DNA from: Pontibacter harenae
GTDB taxonomy: Bacteria; Bacteroidota; Bacteroidia; Cytophagales; Hymenobacteraceae
Assembly (NCBI RefSeq): GCF_020907245.1
Contig: NZ_JAJJWH010000022.1
Location: 1-63,373, forward strand
Length of the DNA: 63,373 nucleotides
Direction of reading: 5' to 3'
Below are positions 8,118 to 15,511 of this stretch, piece after piece. The position numbers were made by a program, and so were the translations under genes. Within the stretch, counting starts at the first letter, position 1; each line of letters starts with the position of its first letter. Below the pieces are notes generated by a model. The model did no database searches and was not told where the DNA came from. It saw nothing but the letters and a program-made list of their open reading frames with translations.

Positions 8118-8222
8118 ATGGAACACGAAGAAGACATTCTTCAAAATAGATCGAGCCTAAAGTCAGCGCTTGTAATGTTGGCCATGCTGCTTTTCTTTTT
8201 TATATTCGTAAAGAGTCTTTAA
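8118..8222 (+). CDS. Candidate 34-aa membrane micropeptide
   Basis: An ATG-started frame with an acidic head (MEHEEDILQNRSS), one hydrophobic helix (about residues 17-31) and a short basic end (VKSL). Charge distribution is that of a single-span membrane peptide. It sits between the pseudogene and the alpha/beta hydrolase, 33 bp upstream of the latter, in the same direction. No family recognised. Confidence 0.45.
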   Translation: MEHEEDILQNRSSLKSALVMLAMLLFFFIFVKSL

Positions 8223-8255
8223 ACAAAATAAGCTCAATTCAACTACTTATAAACT

Positions 8256-8933
8256 TTGCCAGCCACAGTTAATTCGTCTGCAAAAAACATCTACATTATC
8301 AGCGGCTTAGGAGCCGATTGGCGAGTATTTCAGTTTCTACGCCTACCGCCAAATTACCAGGTAGTGCACCTCCCCTGGCTAGAGCCACTGCATATAGATG
8401 AACCACTACAAGCATATGTAAAACGGTTAGGTGCTGCTGTTCAGGAGCCAAACCCTATTTTGGTTGGCCTTTCTTTTGGAGGAGTGGCTGCCATTGAACT
8501 AGGCAAAATCTTGAATCCTGAAAAGCTTATACTTATCTCTAGCCTGAGCACGCAGCATGGTATACCCTGGCACTATCGCCTGATGGGTAAAATGAAACTA
8601 CAGCGAGTGGTGCCTATGCCGCTTTTGCGTGCTACTTATCCCGCGGCTCCTTACTTTTTCGGAGCACATACTCCCTATCAAAAAGAACTTCTGAAGGACG
8701 TTTACCAGAACATGAGTGAGCTGTACCTGCGTTGGTCGCTTGACCAACTCTTAAAATGGAAACAGCATGAAGTAATGCCTCAAATCACGCACCTGCACGG
8801 TACATCCGATAAAGTGCTTCCTTTCCGAAACGGCTCAGAGATCATCAAAATAAAAGGAGGAGAACATTTAATGGTGATGAATCGTGCTGAAGAAATAAGT
8901 ACTATCTTGAAGCGTATTTTAAATGAGATATGA
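8256..8933 (+). CDS. Alpha/beta hydrolase
   Basis: A 225-residue compact alpha/beta hydrolase. The nucleophile elbow is GLSFGG (S73), the acid is in HGTSDKVLP (D185) and the catalytic histidine is in GGEHLM (H204). No signal peptide, so it is cytoplasmic. No ATG precedes the conserved first strand (IYIISGLGADWRVF), so TTG at 8256 is taken as start. The substrate is unknown. The stop overlaps the start of an 83-aa gene by ATGA, and an FAD oxidoreductase follows, so the three are likely co-translated. Confidence 0.86.
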   Translation: MPATVNSSAKNIYIISGLGADWRVFQFLRLPPNYQVVHLPWLEPLHIDEPLQAYVKRLGAAVQEPNPILVGLSFGGVAAIELGKILNPEKLILISSLSTQHGIPWHYRLMGKMKLQRVVPMPLLRATYPAAPYFFGAHTPYQKELLKDVYQNMSELYLRWSLDQLLKWKQHEVMPQITHLHGTSDKVLPFRNGSEIIKIKGGEHLMVMNRAEEISTILKRILNEI

Positions 8934-9181
8934 GCACAAGCAAATACATTGTTACGGTTGCAGAAGGTCGAAAAGTAGATCTAACGAATGCCATCATTCT
9001 TAAAAGCAACAACCTATACCCCTTTGGGCGCCACAACTATGCCATTTACGAAACACCTGAGGGCACTTTTGTAAAAGGCCTGAACAATGGTGAAAGAGAA
9101 ATTATGTTGACAGGCTTTGAACTGCTAGACGAAGCCACGGCACGAAACTATAGCCACCCCTTCACCCGCGAAGAAGACTAA
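8930..9181 (+). CDS. Small conserved-looking protein, unknown
   Basis: An 83-residue soluble protein with alternating hydrophobic residues suggesting a small beta-rich domain (YIVTVAEGRKVDLTNAIILK, then NYAIYETPEGTFVKGL). No family recognised. Tight overlap with the hydrolase upstream (ATGA) and a 3-bp gap to the FAD oxidoreductase downstream support it as a real gene of the same operon. Confidence 0.72.
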   Translation: MSTSKYIVTVAEGRKVDLTNAIILKSNNLYPFGRHNYAIYETPEGTFVKGLNNGEREIMLTGFELLDEATARNYSHPFTREED

Positions 9182-9184
9182 ATC

Positions 9185-10324
9185 ATGCAGCTCAGTTTTT
9201 GGGAACGTGATACTTATTTCAGTAATATTGATGTGCTGATTGTTGGTAGCGGTATAGTTGGCCTGAACGCTGCCCTCCACCTGAAAACAAAACAGCCGAA
9301 ACTAAAAATAGTGGTGGCAGAACGTGGGTTGCTACCTACGGGTGCAAGTTCCAAAAATGCTGGCTTCGCCTGTTTCGGCAGCCCCTCCGAACTATTGGAG
9401 GATCTGGTACATCATTCCGAAGAAGAAGTTTTTAGCCTGGTGCAGCGTCGCTGGCTTGGCCTGCAACGCCTCTTGCAAAACCTTGGAAGTGCCACCATAA
9501 ACTACCACCGCTGGGGCGGCTACGAACTGTTTGAGCAACCACAGCAAGAACTGTATGAAGCCTGTTTGGACCGCCTCCCCTACCTTAACAAACAACTTGA
9601 AGCCATCGTTGGTGAGCCTGTTGTTTACAGATCGGCAGACAGCGAGATAGAGAAATTTGGCTTTAAACAGGTGGCGCATTTAATCAAGAGCACAGCCGAA
9701 GGACAGATAGATACAGGTAAAATGATTCTGGCCCTGACACAAAAGGTGCAGGCACTAGGTGTGTTAGTACTTAATGGGCTAGAGGTCCAACAACTGCAGG
9801 ATGAAAGCTCGGGTATAACAGCTATCACAGCACAAGGGTTACCTATACAGGCTCGTGCGGCTTTGGTGGCAACCAATGGCTTTGCCCAAAAGTTGCTGCC
9901 GAATTTATCTATTGTTCCTGCTCGTGCACAAGTATTAATCACTAAGCCCATACCTAATCTAAAATTCAAAGGCACTTTTCATTACGACAAAGGTTATTAC
10001 TACTTCCGCAACATCGGCAACCGTGTCTTGTTTGGGGGCGGCCGTAACCTGGATTTGCAAACGGAGGAAACTGTTGAATTTGGCCTTACTGACTTAGTAC
10101 AGCAAAAGCTGGAGCAGCTTTTAAAAGAGGTTATACTTCCTGACACAGCCTTTGAAGTAGAGCACCGTTGGAGCGGTATTATGGGTATGGGAAACCAGAA
10201 GACAACCTTGGTGCAGCAGGTATCGGAGCGGGTGAGCTGCGCCATTCGCCTCAGTGGCATGGGCATAGCCATTGGTTCGTTGGTAGGCGAAGAAGGTGCC
10301 GAACTAGTGTTACAGCAGTTATAG
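9185..10324 (+). CDS. FAD-dependent oxidoreductase (DAO family)
   Basis: A 379-residue D-amino-acid-oxidase-type flavoprotein. The Rossmann motif is DVLIVGSGIVGLNAALHL (GxGxxG at about 21-26), with KNAGFACFG near the flavin site and a late GMGIAIGSLVGE glycine-rich stretch. Members (glycine oxidase, DadA, PuuB-like) oxidise amines or amino acids with release of imino products; the substrate here is not evident. Last gene of the three-gene operon, followed by a hairpin terminator. Confidence 0.9.
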   Translation: MQLSFWERDTYFSNIDVLIVGSGIVGLNAALHLKTKQPKLKIVVAERGLLPTGASSKNAGFACFGSPSELLEDLVHHSEEEVFSLVQRRWLGLQRLLQNLGSATINYHRWGGYELFEQPQQELYEACLDRLPYLNKQLEAIVGEPVVYRSADSEIEKFGFKQVAHLIKSTAEGQIDTGKMILALTQKVQALGVLVLNGLEVQQLQDESSGITAITAQGLPIQARAALVATNGFAQKLLPNLSIVPARAQVLITKPIPNLKFKGTFHYDKGYYYFRNIGNRVLFGGGRNLDLQTEETVEFGLTDLVQQKLEQLLKEVILPDTAFEVEHRWSGIMGMGNQKTTLVQQVSERVSCAIRLSGMGIAIGSLVGEEGAELVLQQL

Positions 10325-10355
10325 CTCTTGCAATCAAGGAAAAAGAGGCCATAAA

Positions 10356-10386
10356 AAAGGCAAACAATTTAACTTTGTTTGCCTTT
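10356..10386 (+). terminator. Hairpin terminator after FAD oxidoreductase
   Basis: Perfect 11-bp arms (10356-10366 and 10376-10386, AAAGGCAAACA type) around a 9-base loop. A-rich and T-rich flanks make it able to act on both strands; it lies between convergent genes. Confidence 0.75.
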
Positions 10387-10406
10387 CCTATTTCATGATG
10401 CTGTTG

Positions 10407-10616
10407 TTAAGCATAAATTCGCTGGTTTCCCGTTTGATGATACATAGGAGCATAAAGTTTCATAGCTTCTTTCTCTGCCTGATAGAAAGCCTGATACTCT
10501 TCCTCTCCCAGCTCTTCTCTTAGAGCAATATGAAACTTGGCAAGCTCAGGATATAAGCTGTTTCTCTCCAGCCGCTCCTGCGGACTGTCATTTTTAAAGT
10601 CATAATAGCTTTTCAT
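10407..10616 (-). CDS. Small hypothetical protein (69 aa)
   Basis: A highly charged, probably helical 69-residue protein (ERLERNSLYPELAKFHIALREEL..., then EEEYQAFYQAEKEAMKLY). No signal or membrane helix and no family recognised. It is convergent with the FAD oxidoreductase and shares the hairpin terminator at 10356-10386. The codon pattern resembles neighbouring genes. Confidence 0.6.
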   Translation of the reverse strand: MKSYYDFKNDSPQERLERNSLYPELAKFHIALREELGEEEYQAFYQAEKEAMKLYAPMYHQTGNQRIYA

Positions 10617-10957
10617 CAGTTTTTAATTTAGTTAATGATTTAGGATAAAACATATCGGAAGTTTAAAATACCCACATCACAACAATAAGGTTATCAATAT
10701 TTTACACAAAATCCTTCACATTCATTTATTGTCACATCCTTACCTAAAAAATAAACCGACTACACACCACATGTGTAGTCGGTTACCTTAGTTAACATTC
10801 CCTTAAACTATATCCTATCTTTTTTTTGTAACTTTTAATCTTAGCTCGCACACTCGACTTGGGTGTGCCTCTCTTGGTTTGCACAAGCACAGATTAGCCT
10901 AAACATTAAAGAATCAACATGTTAAACCAACTGCGATTTACATGAGGCAATAAGTTT
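10617..10957. other. Intergenic region
   Basis: This 340-bp AT-rich region holds one strong hairpin (10754-10784). Otherwise I see no gene, RNA or clear promoter. Confidence 0.5.
10754..10784 (-). terminator. Hairpin terminator, minus-strand oriented
   Basis: Perfect 13-bp arms (10754-10766 and 10772-10784) with a 5-base loop. On the minus strand the stem is followed by TATTTTTTAG, a U-tract, so it should end minus-strand transcripts such as that of the SGNH hydrolase, whose stop is about 175 bp upstream. Confidence 0.7.
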
Positions 10958-11623
10958 TTATAGGTACTTCCCTACTATCTCTTGCCAGATGTCGTAGCCT
11001 TTGCTGTTCATGTGCAGATTATCTTCTATAAAAAGCTCTTTTCGTGGCGCACCATTCGCATTTAGCATCGCATTGTAAACGTCTATGTAGGTCCAATCGC
11101 ACTTCTGGTCGTTTATGAAGGTTTTCACTTTGTTGTTGAACTCTACAAACTTCGCTTTCGAGCTTAATCTGCTGGGGCTAGGCTTGGCTGATATAAAATA
11201 TACCTTAGTTTCTGGCAGCCGAGCAGTCACCTCTTTGTAAAACTTTAAGAACTCCTGGTATGTTTGCTCTACTGTTGCATCGCCTGCCAAATCGTTTTCA
11301 CCAGCATAAAGGAAAATCTTAGACGGGCGGTAAGGGAAGAGAATTCTGTCGGCATAATAGTTAACATCGGCTAAGGTGCTTCCGCCAAAGCCCCTGTTCG
11401 CCAAAGCATAACCCTCAAATCGCTCCTGCAGATCTTTCCACATTCTGATAGAGGAACTCCCGATAAAAAGAATCGCGCCTTTTTGAGGCGGATTGGTCTT
11501 ATCCTGCTGCTCAAAATTTTTAATTTCCTCTTCGAAAGGCCTTGAAGCTTGAGAAAAACCACTCGTAAAGGTGGCGCAGAAAAACAGAATCAACAGTAAG
11601 TACTTTTTCGTTTGACTTTTCAT
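10958..11623 (-). CDS. Exported SGNH/GDSL hydrolase
   Basis: A 221-residue protein with a signal peptide (first about 25 residues). SGNH blocks are in order: FIGSSS (S57 as nucleophile), NRGFGGS (about 76-82), YAGEND (about 106-111) and DNLHMN (D201, H204). This family hydrolyses esters, often acetyl groups on carbohydrates, in the periplasm. It lies 42 bp downstream of the M49-type peptidase gene in the same direction. Confidence 0.9.
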   Translation of the reverse strand: MKSQTKKYLLLILFFCATFTSGFSQASRPFEEEIKNFEQQDKTNPPQKGAILFIGSSSIRMWKDLQERFEGYALANRGFGGSTLADVNYYADRILFPYRPSKIFLYAGENDLAGDATVEQTYQEFLKFYKEVTARLPETKVYFISAKPSPSRLSSKAKFVEFNNKVKTFINDQKCDWTYIDVYNAMLNANGAPRKELFIEDNLHMNSKGYDIWQEIVGKYL

Positions 11624-11665
11624 ATGTTAGCAAATCAGGATTGTTTTTACTGATAATTTTAAAAC

Positions 11666-13327
11666 TTATTTCAGGCCCAGAACATCTACACCTTGCTCAA
11701 ACACAATATCAACAGGTATGTTGTTCTGCGACAGGCGGTCTAGGTCTGCCTGCAGATTTGCACTAATTTGGCCTTGTTCCTCCAGCAATTGGCCTACACC
11801 TGCGTAGTCGCCGTTGCCTTGCAGCGTCAGTATCTTCTCCGACAGTTTGTTCATGGCTTCTCTCATTTTAGCATAGTTCACGCGGTACTTACCTGTTTGC
11901 GCATCGCGTTCGAAAGCTCCGTTTTCAGCAAAAAAGTTAAATCGTACCATATTGGCCTTACCATGTGCACTTGCCGCCCCAAACCTGACTGAACGAAAAA
12001 TACCTGCCAAAAAAGTTGTGTAATAGTCTTCCAGGCTACCTTCTACTTCACCTTTCTCATGCAGCTGCGTAATCATGTACAACCCTAGTATATCTGCTTT
12101 GCCTTCTTCTAATGCTGATGCATGTTCTTTCAATGCCTCGCGTACAGTGCCTTTACCGTTTATGGTGTTCTTTATGCCTAAACCGTGTGCCACTTCATGA
12201 AACATGGTGTTTGCAAAAAAGGCATCGAAGGTGACATGCTGTTGCTGGTCCTCTACAATCAGTTCTTCCTCTATTGGCACCATAATTTTATCAAACTTGG
12301 CGCGCATGGCATTTTTCAGTTGCAGGCGGCGTGTGCCTTTTTTCAGCTGCACCTCCTCGTCGTTTGGCAAGTTTATAGCAATGGTTTTACTGCCTGCATT
12401 ACTGTCGCCTGCATAAAAAACCACATCGTAAGCATTCAGATCAGAATCGGTGCCTGGCGTTTCTTTTTTATAATTGGCGGCAACAGGCAGGCCTCGTTGT
12501 AGTTCTGGCAAAAAGGCAGCATATTTTGCCAAGCGTTCGCTCCACTCCATATCTTTTATAAGCACATAAGCTTCGTGAGCAGCCTTATAGCCAAACAATT
12601 TGTCCTCGTACGTTTCTATTGGCCCGATAACAACGTCTATTTTATTGTTTTTCATGTCCATCCAGGCTAAGTCGCTGGGCTGGTAATTATCAGTGAGCAA
12701 AGCCTCTGCCCGCAGGTTAAGGTACTTCTTAAGGCCAGCATCGTCAGCTAGATTTGTCGCCTGCTTCAGTAGGTCTGCCGTGCGCTGCACCTGCGTTCTA
12801 AACTGCGCATGGTAAGGCACTGTTATCAACTTTCCGTTGGCATCACGGCGCAAGAAGGTGTATTGGCTCGTTTTGTCAGAAAGGTTGGCTTGTTCAAACT
12901 CATTCTTTGTCATGTCATGCGGATAGAAATTAGCCGCATCTGGTTTCGGACCTACACCTGCTATAAAAGGCTCGTTGTTCTCTAACCTGTCCCAAGGGCC
13001 GTAGTTGATCTTTACATACTGTTTTGCGGCTTCGTTATCGAGTGTGGCTAACAATGAATCGCGCCTGCCATATGCCTCATACCAGAAAAGCTCATTCATG
13101 TTCACACCCGCCTCAATCAAAAGCGCAACCATCTGCTTCTCGTTTGCACTCAGGTTTTCAAGATCCGCTGTAAGGCGCACCGTTGTGTACTTGTCCAGCT
13201 TCTGCTGTATGTTATCGTCAGTCTGAACTGTTTCGGCGGTGTTGGCAGCGTCTTCTGATGTTTTACTTGTACAGCTGAAGGTTACAGCCGCAATTGCCGA
13301 GGCAAAGAGGATATGGCGTGGTTTCAT
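11666..13327 (-). CDS. M49-type (dipeptidyl peptidase III-like) metallopeptidase lipoprotein
   Basis: A 553-residue protein with an SPII signal (FSC, lipid on C19). The zinc site is HEVAH (H377, E378, H381) followed by EEGKAD (E407, E408, D412), the second M49 motif EExxAD. Classical DPP III uses the hexapeptide HExxGH, so the one-residue-shorter HExxH here is the minority form, reported for a few bacterial members such as that of Caldithrix abyssi. The function is probably removal of dipeptides or an oligopeptidase role in the periplasm. SGNH hydrolase follows in the same direction. Confidence 0.86.
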   Translation of the reverse strand: MKPRHILFASAIAAVTFSCTSKTSEDAANTAETVQTDDNIQQKLDKYTTVRLTADLENLSANEKQMVALLIEAGVNMNELFWYEAYGRRDSLLATLDNEAAKQYVKINYGPWDRLENNEPFIAGVGPKPDAANFYPHDMTKNEFEQANLSDKTSQYTFLRRDANGKLITVPYHAQFRTQVQRTADLLKQATNLADDAGLKKYLNLRAEALLTDNYQPSDLAWMDMKNNKIDVVIGPIETYEDKLFGYKAAHEAYVLIKDMEWSERLAKYAAFLPELQRGLPVAANYKKETPGTDSDLNAYDVVFYAGDSNAGSKTIAINLPNDEEVQLKKGTRRLQLKNAMRAKFDKIMVPIEEELIVEDQQQHVTFDAFFANTMFHEVAHGLGIKNTINGKGTVREALKEHASALEEGKADILGLYMITQLHEKGEVEGSLEDYYTTFLAGIFRSVRFGAASAHGKANMVRFNFFAENGAFERDAQTGKYRVNYAKMREAMNKLSEKILTLQGNGDYAGVGQLLEEQGQISANLQADLDRLSQNNIPVDIVFEQGVDVLGLK

Positions 13328-13529
13328 AATGCTATCGTTAGATTTCTTACAATGATGAAGATAGTCATTTTAGAATAGTTAGCAAAAGCCTCTCCTGTCT
13401 TGAGGTCTACCCTAAACCAAGAGTGTGGACGGTAGTTTACCACCCATGAAAGCATTTTAGTTGTGATGGGAATGAGGCAGATTTTCTGCTCACATGAGTT
13501 GTGCTTACAGAAGATTAATCCTTAAAAGC

Positions 13530-13568
13530 AAAAAAGGTAAAGAGCCTTTTCTGCCCTTTACCTTTTTT
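13530..13568 (-). terminator. Bidirectional hairpin terminator
   Basis: Perfect 13-bp arms (13530-13542 and 13556-13568, AAAAAAGGTAAAG type) flank a 13-base loop, 20 bp past the deoxynucleoside kinase stop. The arms carry their own A and T tracts. Confidence 0.7.
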
Positions 13569-13588
13569 CTTTTTAGCAAATGCTATAC

Positions 13589-14203
13589 TTAAAACAAGCC
13601 GAACAGCTCGCGCTGTATCTTTTCTATAATAGAGCCCAAGTCTTCTGGGTTTGCCACAAAGTCAAGGTTGTTCACGTCTATTACAAGCTGTTTGCCTTGG
13701 TCGTAGCTGCCCATCCAGGTGTTGTAGTGCTCGTTCAGGTTGCGCAAATAATTTATGCTGATGCTGCTCTCGTAGTCGCGGTTACGCTTTTCTATCTGCC
13801 CGATCAACTTTGGCAAATCTGCTTTCAGGTAAATCATCAGGTCAGGCGCTTTCACCATGCTGATCATCGACTGGAAAAGCGAAAAATAGTTTTCGTAGTC
13901 GCGGGTGCTCATGAGGCCAGACTGGTGCAGGTTTTTAGCAAATATGAATGCATCTTCATATATGGTGCGGTCCTGGATAACATCGGTCTGCTTTGCCTGT
14001 ATCTGCTGCACCTGGTTAAAACGGCTGTTCAGGAAATACACCTGTAAGTGAAATGCCCAACGCTCCATGTCCTCGTAAAAATCCTTCAGGTAAGGGTTGT
14101 TATCTACAGCCTCCAGGTATAGATCCCATTTAAAATGTTGTGCCAGTTTAGTGGCCAGTGTAGTTTTGCCAGCGCCAATGTTGCCGACTATTGCAATGTG
14201 CAT
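13589..14203 (-). CDS. Deoxynucleoside kinase
   Basis: A 204-residue dNK/dGK-family kinase that phosphorylates deoxynucleosides to monophosphates in nucleotide salvage. The P-loop GNIGAGKTT (G7-T15) is at the N-terminus, the DR-type motif DRTIYEDAFIFAKNLH is in the middle, and the lid region KRNRDYE is around residue 135. Length is normal. It stands alone and ends at a strong hairpin. Confidence 0.92.
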   Translation of the reverse strand: MHIAIVGNIGAGKTTLATKLAQHFKWDLYLEAVDNNPYLKDFYEDMERWAFHLQVYFLNSRFNQVQQIQAKQTDVIQDRTIYEDAFIFAKNLHQSGLMSTRDYENYFSLFQSMISMVKAPDLMIYLKADLPKLIGQIEKRNRDYESSISINYLRNLNEHYNTWMGSYDQGKQLVIDVNNLDFVANPEDLGSIIEKIQRELFGLF

Positions 14204-14386
14204 GTACTAAAGTAATTATTGGTAAAAGCCGAATACAAAAGTAAGGCTTTTTAAAGAGATGCCCCGCGAACCTGCCCATTACTTACCCACCACTTTTCAA
14301 CAGTGCTATACACCACCGCTTTAACTCATAGCCACTAACACCGCAAACAAAACTATAAACAGACACTAACCCTAAGTAAGAAAGCT

Positions 14387-14563
14387 ATGACAAAAGGACA
14401 TAATCAACAACCGAGCAAACAAACAGATCCGAAAGCAAAAAACTCTGACGATCTAAAGCAAAACCACAGCCTGAGCGATCAGCAGAAAGATAAAAGCCCT
14501 AACCAAGGCCGTAGCAGCGGCGAAGACCCATCGGGTGGTACTAAAGGACAAAACGCCATCTAA
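14387..14563 (+). CDS. 58-aa disordered hydrophilic protein
   Basis: This short frame encodes 58 residues with almost no hydrophobic positions, rich in Q, K, D, S, N and G (for example NSDDLKQNHS, GEDPSGGTKG). It is probably intrinsically disordered, as in small stress-associated hydrophilins. The preceding bases AGTAAGAAAGCT are purine-rich, and a perfect 19-bp terminator stem begins at its stop codon, which supports transcription of this unit. No family is recognised. Confidence 0.62.
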   Translation: MTKGHNQQPSKQTDPKAKNSDDLKQNHSLSDQQKDKSPNQGRSSGEDPSGGTKGQNAI

Positions 14564-14604
14564 ACAAAAGCCCCACCAACTGAAATTGGTGGGGCTTTTG
14601 TTTA
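14561..14604 (+). terminator. Perfect 19-bp stem, bidirectional terminator
   Basis: Arms 14561-14579 and 14586-14604 are perfectly complementary with a 6-base loop. The left arm starts at the stop codon of the 58-aa gene. It lies 17 bp from the stop of the convergent 14621 gene, so it can serve both. Confidence 0.85.
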
Positions 14605-14620
14605 GATAAAGCGAGAGAGC

Positions 14621-15253
14621 TTATTTCTTTTCCTTCATGTTTTCAAAGGCATCTTTGGCATCGCGGCTCTTTTTCAGAGATGCAAATTCAACCTGCAGGG
14701 CAGCTATTTTAATCTTATCACTGCTGTTCAGGTGACCTTGCAGCTCCGATTTGCGAGTATTAAGTTCTCCAAACACAAACTCAGCGTAATCCCAATCGCG
14801 CAAAGACCAGTTACGGCGCGAGCCACGGGTATACTCTAGGGCTCTCACGAAGGCATCGCGCAGATTAGCGGCCTTTATCTTATTTATTTTTGTAGTGCCC
14901 ACCATTTCCCGCTCCCAACGCTCCAATTCTTCTTTTTCGAAAGAAACGGCTTTACGCGTCTCGTTGCGTTCTTCCCATTCTTTGTACTGCTGCTTTATGG
15001 TACTATATTCACTCTTAGACTCTTCCGAAAGCTTCTTGGTGTTACTGTCAAGCGAATAACTCAGTTCTCTGAATTCATTTTTTACAGTTGGCCATTCTTT
15101 CCGAATAACACTATCTGCCTGGCTTGATCTGGTTTTCATCCAGGCTCTTAAATCATTCAATTCTTTTTCCAGCTCCGACTGTGTTTGCGCCTGGGCATTA
15201 AAAGCTAAACCTAGCAAGAGCATTACACATAGCCATACCTGAATCTTTTTCAT
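14621..15253 (-). CDS. Exported helical/coiled-coil protein, unknown
   Basis: A 210-residue protein starting at the Met before KKIQVWLCV, which gives a proper signal peptide (cleavage after AQA); an in-frame Met 12 residues earlier (15289) would spoil it. The mature protein is strongly helical and charged (SELEKELNDLRAWM..., SEYSTIKQQYKEWEERNETRK), likely a periplasmic coiled coil. No domain recognised. Confidence 0.78.
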   Translation of the reverse strand: MKKIQVWLCVMLLLGLAFNAQAQTQSELEKELNDLRAWMKTRSSQADSVIRKEWPTVKNEFRELSYSLDSNTKKLSEESKSEYSTIKQQYKEWEERNETRKAVSFEKEELERWEREMVGTTKINKIKAANLRDAFVRALEYTRGSRRNWSLRDWDYAEFVFGELNTRKSELQGHLNSSDKIKIAALQVEFASLKKSRDAKDAFENMKEKK

Positions 15254-15511
15254 GTTTTCTTTTATAAGTTCTGATAACACTTTTAACAACCTTTCTCTAT
15301 AAATATTGTGCCATTCTATATTTACTCCTCATAATATAGGGTGTACGGGAGCGCCCAAGCCAACTATTACTTAATCAAAAGATAAAACTCATTCTTGATA
15401 ATTGCACTACCTTTTACTTGTGAATAACGTTAAAAGTAATGTAAAACAAACAGACAACTCTTTTTGGAGACCAGTGGCACTCCCTACAAAACTAGAGTAA
15501 AACAGCAATAT

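Noticed and set aside
15253..15289. Longer start (12 extra codons) for the exported coiled-coil protein
   Set aside because: The extra residues would precede and disrupt an otherwise standard signal peptide beginning at 15253.
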